Positions 36,667-44,957 of a stretch of DNA of 64,000 nt are shown in pieces. The notes under the pieces are model-generated. The model did not search any database, was not told the origin of the DNA, and saw nothing but the letters and a program-made list of their open reading frames with translations. How positions within the stretch are numbered: the stretch's first letter is position 1; each line of letters begins with the position of its first letter. This DNA comes from Allopontixanthobacter confluentis (GTDB lineage Bacteria; Pseudomonadota; Alphaproteobacteria; Sphingomonadales; Sphingomonadaceae): positions 1,447,001-1,511,000 of the forward strand of contig NZ_WTYU01000001.1 of NCBI RefSeq assembly GCF_009827615.1. Direction: 5' to 3'. A program made the translations under genes and the position numbers.

Positions 36667-37586
36667 TGATTAGATTGAGCAAATTTTGCGCACTTTTGCT
36701 AGTCGGTGCCGTTTGGCCAGCAGTCGGAGCGAAGGCTCAGGTGCAGGAGCATTATCAGCCCGGTTTTTTTTACGAAGTCCCGCAAGAAAAAGAAATGGTC
36801 GCCAACGCGAAGGGCGAACAGGGCCTGCCAACATTCGTGCAGATCGCTGCAATGGATACAATTGGCGTCGAGCATGGGGAGATCGCGCATGCCCAAATTG
36901 GCAGCAGCAATCTTTTTGTCGTCTACGTTCGGTTTGAGGGCGAATGCGGCAGCAGCGGCTGTCGAGCGCAAATCTGGAAAATGGACGATGGGCGGGCAGT
37001 TCTGCTAAATTCTCTGCCGGTGGGTCATTTGCCGATCGTCATGCTGCCTGCACAAGACAGTGGAATGCCTCGTCTTGGTGTGACCGTCTGGGATAAGACC
37101 TTGGGCCACGCCATTCTTCCGATAGCTTTTGATGGCGAGATATATAGCAGCGGTGGACGAGACGCGGTTCCTTTGACCTATGCTGGTCACACGCTAATTA
37201 CCGAGAGCATGTTGAGAACATTCAGCCGTGCAGAATCGTTGCCGCAATTTCCAACTGCGTTTCGTGGAGCCTGGGCAAAGAAGATTGATCAATGTGAGCA
37301 CGAATTTACCGGTGGTTTCACGATAAACCGTGATCGCATCACCTACTATGAAGGGACCGATTTGCTGGTCGAATTCGACGATCAGACCAAAATTACAGGT
37401 ACGTCTGGCTTAGGCAACATGATGGTCGCTGAAATGGCGTATGTTCATGCCGGCGAAGTATCCTTCCCTCGTACCGTTTGCCTTACGATGGTCGAAGCTA
37501 CTCTTTTTCGTATGGACGAAACTGGTGACTCAATTGGTCCCGGCGACCTCTATTTTCTTTGCCCCACAGGCTCAATTGGCAATTGA
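36666..37586 (+). CDS. Exported hypothetical protein, third gene of the protease operon
   Basis: 306 residues with signal peptide FCALLLVGAVWPAVGAKAQ. The mature part has no domain I recognise; it contains cysteine pairs (GECGSSGCRAQIW and a later FLCPTG end) and a C-terminal lipocalin-like stretch (FRGAWAKKIDQCEHEFTGGFTINRDRITYYEG) that reads like small secreted beta-barrel domains. It overlaps the preceding stop by one base. Its conservation with the protease is what should decide its role. Confidence 0.7.
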   Translation: MIRLSKFCALLLVGAVWPAVGAKAQVQEHYQPGFFYEVPQEKEMVANAKGEQGLPTFVQIAAMDTIGVEHGEIAHAQIGSSNLFVVYVRFEGECGSSGCRAQIWKMDDGRAVLLNSLPVGHLPIVMLPAQDSGMPRLGVTVWDKTLGHAILPIAFDGEIYSSGGRDAVPLTYAGHTLITESMLRTFSRAESLPQFPTAFRGAWAKKIDQCEHEFTGGFTINRDRITYYEGTDLLVEFDDQTKITGTSGLGNMMVAEMAYVHAGEVSFPRTVCLTMVEATLFRMDETGDSIGPGDLYFLCPTGSIGN

Positions 37587-37655
37587 ACAAAGAAAGATGA
37601 TAGTCCTTGACCCAAAATGGGAAACCTCAAAGATGCACTTTCCCTATACGCCAGC

Positions 37656-37964
37656 CTAATCGCTGATTTTCCCTTCAAAACTTCTATTCACTGGCTTGCT
37701 TATGAAAGAAATGTGGGGGCACCTACCCTCGCGTTCCATCTCGTCAAATTGGGGTACGAATTGCCTCATAGCCACCCTCTTCTCATTTTCAATTCTCTTC
37801 TGAGCTTGCGTGAGTGCTGGCCCAGCTAGCTCGATGATATCCGGCAAGTTTGCCAGCGAAATCTTTCCTTCAAATTCCCGCTGTTTGGCTTGCGCATAAA
37901 TTTCTTGAACGTCGTGTAGCTTTTTAGCGATAGAACTTATCCATTTAGGCATGTCCTGCCGCAT
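37656..37964 (-). CDS. Hypothetical protein, 102 residues, doubtful
   Basis: A frame starting MRQDMPKWISSIAKKLHDVQEIYAQ with a mostly helical, charged composition, running against the surrounding genes. It lies between the secreted-protein operon and an IS3 remnant, so it may be the remains of a larger gene. No family recognised and no good ribosome site; retained at low confidence because the composition is protein-like. The rest of 37587-37997 shows nothing else. Confidence 0.3.
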   Translation of the reverse strand: MRQDMPKWISSIAKKLHDVQEIYAQAKQREFEGKISLANLPDIIELAGPALTQAQKRIENEKRVAMRQFVPQFDEMEREGRCPHISFISKPVNRSFEGKISD

Positions 37965-38079
37965 TAATGCCTTGACGAAAGACTCCGTCTCTCTCTCGTG
38001 CCTTCGTCAGTAAGGGACAGCTTGCAGCTAGAACATAGATGGAATTGGCTTGAACGCAGCTACTTTGTGTCGGAAGTCA

Positions 38080-38333
38080 GCGTTCACCACTTGCTCAAGG
38101 CTCATGACGTGCGGCCACTCATGAGCGGAAAGGGTAATTGCTACGATTACGCCTCGGTCGAGACCTTCTTCAAATCCCTGAAGGCAGAGCTGATCTGGCG
38201 GCAGGAATGACCAAGAAGGCGGCAGGATGAAGTTGACATCTTCCAGTACATAAACAAGTACTACAACACCCGCCGCCGCCATTCATATCTGCCCGGCATT
38301 AGCACGCTCGCATTCGAGGCCAAGCTGGCATAA
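38080..38333 (+). pseudogene. IS3-family transposase (OrfB) C-terminal remnant
   Basis: The translation HHLLKAHDVRPLMSGKGNCYD, then ASVETFFKSLKAELIWRQ, and later FQYINKYYNTRRRHSYLPGIS is the C-terminal end of the IS3 OrfB integrase core, including the last catalytic Glu in SVETFF. The frame is interrupted by TGA at 38208-38210 where relatives have Trp. The 5' two-thirds of the gene and orfA are missing. Nothing suggests activity. The following 300 bases (38336-38638) hold no gene I can see apart from the promoter region of the next one. Confidence 0.85.
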
Positions 38334-38638
38334 TGAAATAAGTGACCGGCACGAAATCGTTACAAGTCGAAATGGACTGCTTCAACCGCGCTCACTCCCA
38401 AAAAGACGGCTGGGCTCTAATCCCAGCTAAAGGAAAATTGAGGGTCATTTCACTATCTCGCGATTATGAATGCCCATGGGCCAGCCTGTGTTTCTCCGAA
38501 AGTATAAAGCGGCAACACCATATCGCGTAGATGCCTTCGGTTTGCAGCTGAGCAGAAGCGACAAAATCTAAGCGTCGTTTGGCAGATTTTTGAAGCCTTC
38601 CTACAACCACTCCTATAGTCCCACGGAGTGCTCAAATA

Positions 38639-39616
38639 ATGACCAAAACTTCAATTGATACCGACCGGCAAAATTTCCATCGCCGACAGGTGCAGTGTCC
38701 AGATGTCCTGATTTGCGAGTTGGACCCTGATCCACCAATAATATTGCCGAAACATCTCGGCATTTTTGATGGTGTTATTCTATCCGCACTGCGCACTCGG
38801 GGGTGGCCAAACACCAGTAAAAAAAGTGGCCCCCCTAGAAGGGCTAAAGGTAGTTCTCTTGCCGCAAAGATGGCTAAACGCAACCTGCTCTCCACGCAGG
38901 ATATTGAGCAACTGGCGGCGCGCATCAATTGGCTGCAGAACAATGCGTTTCGCTGGAATGCCCGTGATGGCTATGCCGGCTATTTTGCGAGCAGGGACAA
39001 TGCTGGATTGAGCGTAACCAGCAGTACGACGACAACAGTTCCTTGCGCCAATAAGTCAGAGGAGCAAGCTTCGACGCCCAATCTGCCCAGAACGATTACG
39101 AATGACGACAGCTATCCCCATCAACCCAGAGTTGAGCCCGAATATAAACCGGGCCCAAAGGAGGTGAGCGATGCAACCGTTTTCGGTTCAAATTCAGTGG
39201 GCAACGATCAAAACCTTCCCGCACACTCCAGTGACACTAAGCAGTCCTCGGGAACCAATTTTATTACAGAAGACGCCCCCCCCTACCTGAATGCGCCGCA
39301 GCCAAACCCGGTTAGGCCTCAGCATTTGGAATTCGAAAGCAATATCGACCGAAGTTTGAGCAATGGGCGACCGCAGAATTTCACCCCTGAACTACCGGAC
39401 AGGCCGAAGACCTATGGCACCGACTTTCCAATAGCGAAGGCCAAAAACTTTCTTATGGCCAACGCTAAGCAGTTGCCGATCAAAACCCAGTTGGAGCTGG
39501 GCAGAATATTGATCGAAGATCCTCAGCAGTTAGCTTCAGCGTTGAAGCACAGTGAACGAGCCCGGGTCGATCTCCTAAACGCGTTCGGCAAACTCGGTTT
39601 GAATTCCGATGTGTAA
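38639..39616 (+). CDS. Hypothetical protein ahead of the mobilization genes
   Basis: 325 residues. The first 120 include a basic segment (SKKSGPPRRAKGSSLAAKMAKRN) and a short helix (STQDIEQLAARINWLQNNAFRW); the centre, about 130-260, is rich in Pro/Ser/Asn/Thr and probably disordered; the last 70 are helical (IAKAKNFLMANAKQLPIKTQLELGRILIED). It is the first gene of a run that continues with the RHH protein and relaxase, so a mobilization accessory role is plausible. No known domain seen. A perfect 11-bp hairpin straddles its stop codon. Confidence 0.65.
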   Translation: MTKTSIDTDRQNFHRRQVQCPDVLICELDPDPPIILPKHLGIFDGVILSALRTRGWPNTSKKSGPPRRAKGSSLAAKMAKRNLLSTQDIEQLAARINWLQNNAFRWNARDGYAGYFASRDNAGLSVTSSTTTTVPCANKSEEQASTPNLPRTITNDDSYPHQPRVEPEYKPGPKEVSDATVFGSNSVGNDQNLPAHSSDTKQSSGTNFITEDAPPYLNAPQPNPVRPQHLEFESNIDRSLSNGRPQNFTPELPDRPKTYGTDFPIAKAKNFLMANAKQLPIKTQLELGRILIEDPQQLASALKHSERARVDLLNAFGKLGLNSDV

Positions 39617-39740
39617 CCCATCGGAATTCGAAGGCCCGAAAGTGGGGTCCCATAAAAAACAGGATGGGAACGGGGCCCGTTCCTATTGCCGTCGTGTCGC
39701 TACGCTCCGTGCCGGCATTTTCAAAGTGAGGGATTGAACG
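39601..39740 (+). other. Candidate oriT region upstream of the relaxase operon
   Basis: Three structures lie within 140 bases just before the RHH gene. One is GAATTCCGATG (39601-39611) against CATCGGAATTC (39619-39629). The second is the near-palindrome GGAACGGGGCCCGTTCC near 39677. The third is GTCGCTACGCTCCGTGCCGG near 39698, which looks like the nick-proximal part of MOBP/MOBQ origins. Origins of transfer usually lie next to the relaxase accessory gene. The nick site itself cannot be placed. Confidence 0.35.
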
Positions 39741-40271
39741 ATGGCGAAATTCGGTTCGAAAATGTCCTCGGGTATAAATAATTCCGCCCCAAAGGTAGAT
39801 AGGAAGAAACGCGACAAGCTACAGAAGTTTTATCTGAACTCAGACGAGGTCGCCGCAATAGATAGAAAAAGGGGCCGCCTCAGCAAGTCGGCATATTTTC
39901 GTGATTGTGCCTTATTCAACAACGAACATTACGAGCCAAGCATCGCTGCGATTGGCGGCGTCTATCAGGCGTCCGGCGCTTTAGTTCGGGTAGCCCGCCA
40001 ACTCAGCGACCGGGAAATCCAGTTGCGGTGTATCGAGGACGATTACCTGACATTGGTGGGCGGAGGAGGCTTTAACCAAGAAGCAGCTAGCATGATCGTG
40101 GAAGACGTCAGAATGCAAAGCATGAAGCTGTTCGATGTCGCTCAGACGCTTATCGATCTTGGGAGGTCCTTGCAAAACGAAGCCAAGAGCATGGGAAGCG
40201 ATCACCTACTGCACCTGCGTGATCGCCATCCACTACCGACCATCAAAATCCGGGAGAAGAAGCGGTCATGA
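39741..40271 (+). CDS. MobC-like ribbon-helix-helix relaxosome accessory protein
   Basis: 176 residues. The N-terminus is basic and disordered, followed by an RHH/Arc-type motif (KFYLNSDEVAAIDRKRGRLSKSAYFRDCAL) and then a helical C-terminal region (YQASGALVRVARQLSDREIQ, FDVAQTLIDLGRSLQNEAKSM) like MobC/TraJ-type accessory factors that bind oriT and help the relaxase nick. It overlaps the relaxase start by four bases, so the pair is translationally coupled. It probably also represses its own operon. Confidence 0.75.
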   Translation: MAKFGSKMSSGINNSAPKVDRKKRDKLQKFYLNSDEVAAIDRKRGRLSKSAYFRDCALFNNEHYEPSIAAIGGVYQASGALVRVARQLSDREIQLRCIEDDYLTLVGGGGFNQEAASMIVEDVRMQSMKLFDVAQTLIDLGRSLQNEAKSMGSDHLLHLRDRHPLPTIKIREKKRS

Positions 40272-42745
40272 TGGCTAAGATGATCCCCTACAAAGGTATT
40301 TTTGGCAGCGCGGCTCGGCCGGCCACCTCTGATAGAAATCTCTTGGGGATTAGCTGGTCGCTCGCAAAATATATTGCGAATCTAGAACTTGACGAAATCG
40401 ATCTGCAGAATTTGCGCGAAGTGGCAAAGATTGGCGAATATGTTGTGGGCGATACGGCCGAAGGCGCACGCATTCAGGACCGCAGAACCTGCAATTTGGA
40501 AAGTGATAGCTGGCAAGACAGGGCGCTGGAATGGGCTTATCTTGTTGCAGCGCATGGTGAGAATGCGCTGCGCCAGCTAATCGTCTCCTATAATGATGCT
40601 TCGATAACCATAGACATTGCTCGAAAGCATCAGGAAGTGTTCCTGAGAGTTTTGCGTGCGCAAGATTATCCCGTCATCTTTTCCACGCATGGCGATACTG
40701 ACAACCCTCACTGGCACGCCGCAATATGCGTGCACGATGTCAAGAACGACCAACGCGGCAACTGGGGTCAGCAGTTTGAAATCGAAGCGTCTCATATCGC
40801 ACTCGCAATATGCGTCTTTGAAGATCAGCTGCAATGCGAGCCTAACCGCAGGTATGTTGCCGACCACACCGGCGTCTATCACACCTGGTCGGGCATAAAG
40901 GTTGCCAGTGCAGATGGCACGATTGAAAGCACAGGTCGCCTTAAGGTGGTCCAGTCACGGCAAATAGCATTCGTGAACGAAAGTGTCGCGCCTGACGCGG
41001 CAGAAACTCAGACAATGAATATGTTCGATGCTTTGAGGCTCACAGCATCTGGCGTGGTAAAAGAGGCGAAATCCTGGAGCGACCTTCATTGCGGCCTGGC
41101 GCGATGCGGGATGCGATACGATACCTATACTGCTGCCGGCAAAATCGTCGGCGGCTACATCGTCGCAATAAACCCCGACGATCGAGAGGACGATCGTATC
41201 AATGGGAGCGTCTGCAATGCAGGTTACATCCGCCTCGTCAAAAAGTTTGGCGACAAGCCATTTGCCGCCCCGGTCGATGGCTTGCGTACGCGCTCCTTTA
41301 TAAAGCCAACGTACTCCAAAAAGTCTTTGGAGGACCAGTCCTGCGAGCAAAAGGAAAAAGAGCGGGCCGCCAAGGAAGCTAATTTAAGCGATCAGCTAAG
41401 CAAAACCTTGGCCGAGAAGCACCGGATGCAGCGCGATATGAAGCTCAAGGAATCCGCTGACTATGAAGAAACAGGGTCTGTGAAAATAAAGCGGATAAGG
41501 GATGCCAGCAAACGCCTCAAACAAGAGCATGACCAGGAAAGAGCGGCTGTTGCAGGTGTCAAAGCCGCGATAAGAAAGGATCGTCAAAAGCCCGGTCGCG
41601 GTCGTCCATCCCCAGCAGGGCCCGTTGAGGCAATAATATGGGGAGTACCGCCAGCTGGTGAGTTTCCCAAGGTTAGTAACTTTCGCCCAGTTCCAGATAC
41701 TTGGAAAAAGAAATATACGATTCTGGGCCAAGCCTTCCCTCGTGATTACGTGGTTGGCGGCAAGCTCGCATTTACGGAAACCCAAAACCTGATCGTGCTG
41801 AAAAATTATGACAGACAGGCGCAGATTGATGCCCTTCTATTGGCACAGCAAAAATTTGGAACCGTCAAAATCCACGGCACGAGGAAACAGCGTCGTATCC
41901 TAATTGGTCTGGCAGCAGAATTAGGGGTTCCGCTCGGTCGTTCACAATCCGCCCAAGGCGCTAGACATTTAGCGCGAGTCAATCTGACGGGAGAATGGCT
42001 GTCCATTAACCAGCACATAGATTTGCACCCCACTACTGACAATCAGTTGGCGCCAATCGAGCCAGATGACGGCAAAAGTATTGAAGTTACACGCAGAGCC
42101 AATGCGCCCCCACCTCCGCAGAATTTACGCGCGGTAATAGAAGGCGCATCTCCTTCGCGAAAAATTTCAGCAAAGCTTAGACCAAAAGGCAAACCCGGCA
42201 CTTTGCGTTTCCATAAGCAAAAATATATCGATCTCTATCTCGAACACACTCGCGATCCACCTGATGATATTCACAAAAGCAATGACGGCGATTTCACGAT
42301 CTCAGGCAATTGGCGAGACCCTTTCGACGGTGAATTAAAATATGCCTCAGAGCGCCAGCACGCCGAACTCTCGCGCCGCTATGAAGTTCAAGAAAAAGAG
42401 CTGTCTATCCTGGCAGATGTTGTGATGAAATTTTTGCAGGAGCTAGGGCCCTGGATCAATCTGAAATCGCAAATTGGCGGCTTAAACACTTCTGAGGGCA
42501 GGATCGCCTGGCAACGCTTGGAGAGCGAGCTTGGTCAAAAAATAGTGACCCGTTTGCAACGGTCTTTTCGTGAGGAAGCCGAAACCCGGGATCCCAACAC
42601 TTCAGAAACCAAAACTGGTGCGAATAAAGCAGGGCAAGAAATCGCTAAAAGCCGCACGTCAAACGGCAAGTCAATGGCGCACAAAATTAATGATGCCGAA
42701 AGGACTAGGGATCACCTTAATTGGGACGGCGATAGATCTTTATGA
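40268..42745 (+). CDS. Relaxase/mobilization nuclease with LPD7-like domain
   Basis: 825-residue DNA-nicking enzyme of the IME. The metal-binding histidine-triad motif is clear: His141-G-Asp143-T-D-N-P-His148-W-His150. A conserved IVSYND segment sits upstream. The middle is helical and charged (370-440). A second region, KKYTILGQAFPRDYVVGG to AQIDALLLAQQKFGTVKIHG, resembles the LPD7 domain found in large polyvalent mobilization proteins. The catalytic Tyr cannot be assigned with confidence; there is no obvious helicase or primase domain. The sequence appears divergent from the well-known MOBP and MOBQ families. Confidence 0.8.
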   Translation: MMAKMIPYKGIFGSAARPATSDRNLLGISWSLAKYIANLELDEIDLQNLREVAKIGEYVVGDTAEGARIQDRRTCNLESDSWQDRALEWAYLVAAHGENALRQLIVSYNDASITIDIARKHQEVFLRVLRAQDYPVIFSTHGDTDNPHWHAAICVHDVKNDQRGNWGQQFEIEASHIALAICVFEDQLQCEPNRRYVADHTGVYHTWSGIKVASADGTIESTGRLKVVQSRQIAFVNESVAPDAAETQTMNMFDALRLTASGVVKEAKSWSDLHCGLARCGMRYDTYTAAGKIVGGYIVAINPDDREDDRINGSVCNAGYIRLVKKFGDKPFAAPVDGLRTRSFIKPTYSKKSLEDQSCEQKEKERAAKEANLSDQLSKTLAEKHRMQRDMKLKESADYEETGSVKIKRIRDASKRLKQEHDQERAAVAGVKAAIRKDRQKPGRGRPSPAGPVEAIIWGVPPAGEFPKVSNFRPVPDTWKKKYTILGQAFPRDYVVGGKLAFTETQNLIVLKNYDRQAQIDALLLAQQKFGTVKIHGTRKQRRILIGLAAELGVPLGRSQSAQGARHLARVNLTGEWLSINQHIDLHPTTDNQLAPIEPDDGKSIEVTRRANAPPPPQNLRAVIEGASPSRKISAKLRPKGKPGTLRFHKQKYIDLYLEHTRDPPDDIHKSNDGDFTISGNWRDPFDGELKYASERQHAELSRRYEVQEKELSILADVVMKFLQELGPWINLKSQIGGLNTSEGRIAWQRLESELGQKIVTRLQRSFREEAETRDPNTSETKTGANKAGQEIAKSRTSNGKSMAHKINDAERTRDHLNWDGDRSL

Positions 42746-42832
42746 TACCCGATTATCCCCTTCACGCATGTAGAACATAGGCGGTATCAGTAAAGAAACT
42801 TACAACGTGGTCAGTCGTTCTCCTCAACGCTA

Positions 42833-42862
42833 TTGACCGAGGGTAATGAATGACCCTATAAG
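42833..42862 (+). promoter_or_regulatory. Sigma-70-like promoter with almost no leader
   Basis: TTGACC (42833-42838) and TATAAG (42857-42862) are separated by 18 bases, and an interrupted dyad GGGT/ACCC lies in the spacer. The start codon of the next gene is at 42868, so the transcript would begin at or next to the ATG, which suggests a leaderless mRNA or a start farther downstream. Confidence 0.45.
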
Positions 42863-42867
42863 AGGGC

Positions 42868-43659
42868 ATGTCTGGCGAATCCTTCTCTGACCTTTTCTCT
42901 CTTCCTGGCGCGGATGAAATTCGGCATTGGGAGGCGGAGCATGCGCGAATGGGCGAGGCAATCAAACAGCTTCAGGAAAAGCGAATTTACCTTGAGCGCC
43001 TTATAGCCGCCGCGAAGGGCGAGGCGTCTCCCGTTGCGCTAAGTGCGCCAAAGCGCGCTGATGGGAAGCTGAAGCCGGGCACGTGGATGCATGCGGTGGC
43101 AGAGATTGTGCTCGAACATCCAGAGGGCATTTCCTACGATGACCTGCGCGATAGAATGGTGGGTGAGCTTGGCGAAACAGTGAGGAAAAAGCCCTCCCAA
43201 AAAGGCTTTTATGGCGCGCTTCGTCGACTTGAACGGGATGAAGTAATTGTACGACACAGAGGTTGCGCTTTCAGCCCGGCGGGATTCAAGCGGTATACTG
43301 ACAAGGTGGAGCGTGGCGAGATCGATCCCGTGAAGGGGAACGACTACCGCCACTCCCCTATGGCCGACGCGATCATAGCATACATCAAGAAGCACGGACC
43401 TACAAAAGCCGTCGCTTTGCGTGAGCACCTGTCCAGCAAAAGTCAGTTCGCGGACAGCATGAAGAACGGTTCTGCAATCTACAACATTCTTACTCGACTG
43501 GTTGAACGTGACGAGCTCTCGCATAATCGCGAAGCGTCCACTTTCGGCCTGTTCGATGAGAAAGAGGCCCTGTCCGCACCAACGGACAAGGCCTCTGGGT
43601 CAGGGGAAGCATCAACTTCCTCATTTGATACTTCACCACTCTTTCGGGTAGTGAAGTGA
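42868..43659 (+). CDS. Winged-helix-like hypothetical protein
   Basis: 263 residues. The N-terminal helix (HWEAEHARMGEAIKQLQEKRIYLERLIAAAKGE) is a short coiled coil. Two tandem regulator-like helical domains follow: MHAVAEIVLEHPEGISYDDLRDRMV with FYGALRRLERDEVIVRHRGCAFSPAG, then ADAIIAYIKKHGPTKAVALREHL with YNILTRLVERDELSHNREASTFGLF. Both look like winged helices of the HARE-HTH or MarR-type fold. The C-terminus is a Ser/Gly tail. It is probably a DNA-binding regulator of the element. I cannot name the family. Confidence 0.65.
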   Translation: MSGESFSDLFSLPGADEIRHWEAEHARMGEAIKQLQEKRIYLERLIAAAKGEASPVALSAPKRADGKLKPGTWMHAVAEIVLEHPEGISYDDLRDRMVGELGETVRKKPSQKGFYGALRRLERDEVIVRHRGCAFSPAGFKRYTDKVERGEIDPVKGNDYRHSPMADAIIAYIKKHGPTKAVALREHLSSKSQFADSMKNGSAIYNILTRLVERDELSHNREASTFGLFDEKEALSAPTDKASGSGEASTSSFDTSPLFRVVK

Positions 43660-43720
43660 ACCTAGGCTGCTACGCCTTGCCGAATAGGGGCGGCTCAGAC
43701 CCCATAAGGAGGTAACGACT

Positions 43721-43783
43721 ATGCTAACGTATGGTCTGGTAATCGCTGTTCTCGCAGTGATTGCCATTATCTCATTAACATAG
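43721..43783 (+). CDS. 20-residue hydrophobic mini-protein
   Basis: The frame MLTYGLVIAVLAVIAIISLT is preceded by AAGGAGG seven bases before its ATG and followed within 10 bases by a stable terminator with a TTCG loop. The peptide is a single membrane-spanning helix with no charge. A complete ribosome site, peptide and terminator in under 150 bases is what type I toxin genes and small membrane regulators look like; which of these, if either, is not decided by sequence. Confidence 0.55.
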   Translation: MLTYGLVIAVLAVIAIISLT

Positions 43784-43791
43784 CGTTTCCG

Positions 43792-43815
43792 CAGGGTGGG
43801 CTTCGGCTCACCCTG
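43792..43815 (+). terminator. Terminator with TTCG tetraloop after the mini-protein gene
   Basis: CAGGGTGGGC pairs with GCTCACCCTG (one G-T pair) around a TTCG loop, giving a 10-bp stem closing immediately after the mini-protein stop codon. The T-run is short. Confidence 0.65.
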
Positions 43816-43863
43816 TATTACGTAACTAGCAGAGTCGTGGATTCTAGTCTATAGGATAGTTGT

Positions 43864-44055
43864 ATGGAACGACTTTCACTAATAGAGGCGCTTGCCTCAG
43901 ATCGACTAGACGACTTTGCGGCACAAGCAGAGGCCGAAGGCATCGGCCCTGCTGACAGGCGGCATTTTGAGGCTCTGACGGGACGCCTCACAGCGCCCCA
44001 ACCAGAAGATCAAACATCCCGTTCACACGGTTCCGGTGGTTCGCACGGAAAGTGA
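43864..44055 (+). CDS. Small hypothetical frame convergent with the IS transposase
   Basis: 63 residues, MERLSLIEALASDRLDDFAAQAEAEGIG..., acidic and helical in the first half and Ser/Gly-rich at the end. Its 3' third runs antisense over the end of the transposase gene. The start sits directly against the left terminal repeat of the IS, so it is either a passenger frame of the IS or a host gene cut by the insertion. An AGGAT ribosome site precedes it. Confidence 0.45.
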   Translation: MERLSLIEALASDRLDDFAAQAEAEGIGPADRRHFEALTGRLTAPQPEDQTSRSHGSGGSHGK

Positions 44056-44957
44056 ACTCGTCCAGATAGCGCTGCATATGCTTGCCGCTGATCTGGATAT
44101 GCGTTGACCGATGATCTGGATATGCGTTGACCGATGATCTGGATATGCGTTGACCGAACTGAAGCCTTGAACAGCCGCCAGAAGCCTTCCACGGTGTTAA
44201 CGTGGAACGTCTCGTCCCGCTTGTAATCGTAGTAGGCGTATTCTTTCTTACCGTGCTTCACCACACCGTGGCTGTAGCCGTCACCAGTGAGTAAGTTGTA
44301 GCTGTAGAGTTCATCGGTTGAAACAGTTGTGCCTTCGGCCACATTGTCCAGCACGACACCGCGTAGCGTCTCTTTCTTGACGTTTCGCACGATACGAGCG
44401 CGAACACGGCCATTGCGCTCTGCAAGCCCCATAACAATCGTTATGCCCGGTGCGCCGCGGCCACGCTTGCCGCCAGATTTGCGACCGCCAACATAAGCCT
44501 CGTCCAGTTCGACATGACCAGACAGCAGCGCTTCGAAGGCTTTTGCCTTGCTCATCAGATCGCGGATTTGCTGACCAATGCGATAAGCGGTCTTGTAAGT
44601 CACCCCAAGCTGGCGTTGCAGTTCCTTGCCGCTCACACCGTGGCGCGTTGTGCAGAACATATACATTGCGAAAAACCAGCTAACCAGCGGCGTCCGTGTG
44701 TTTTCAAGGATGGTGCCAGCGGTGGGGTTTACGTGGTGGCCACAGCAAGCCGCAACATAGGTGCGGCGCTTTTCCAGCTTGTGGTGAGTTGCGCCAACCG
44801 TGCCGCAAGTCTGACAATCAAAGCGAGTGCCGCCATAACGCACTTCCATGATGTGATCTAGGCAGGCTTGCTCAGAATTAAAGCGCTGGAAAAATTCGCG
44901 AACGCTAAACTCGGGACTGGCGGAAGGGCTTTTTTTGTCATGCCGATTGTATGTCAC
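43988..44957 (-). pseudogene. IS1595-family transposase, frameshifted by a tandem repeat
   Basis: ISXO2-like DDE transposase: zinc ribbon (FDCQTCGTVGATHHKLEKRRTYVAACCGHH), then the DDE domain with HVELDEAYVGGRKSGGKRGRG, STDELYSY and HVNTVEGFWRLFKASVRSTHIQI. A 23-base sequence is present three times at 44089-44157. Removing two copies restores the expected frame (STHIQISGKHMQRYLDEFTFR, ending at 43988); as it stands the reading frame shifts after HIQI and ends at 44010. The enzyme has kept the catalytic residues but has a wrong C-terminus and is probably inactive. The start is a GTG at 44957. Confidence 0.85.
44089..44157. repeat. Three exact copies of a 23-bp unit
   Basis: TGATCTGGATATGCGTTGACCGA at 44089-44111 minus its last bases is shown here only in part by motif: units TGATCTGGATATGCG... 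repeat at 44089, 44112 and 44135 with no mismatches. The unit is native transposase sequence, so the array is a recent tandem triplication in this copy. Confidence 0.92.

Noticed and set aside
37617-37829. 70-codon plus-strand frame after the secreted operon
   Set aside because: No start signal or family; overlaps the doubtful minus-strand frame and lies in degraded sequence next to an IS remnant.
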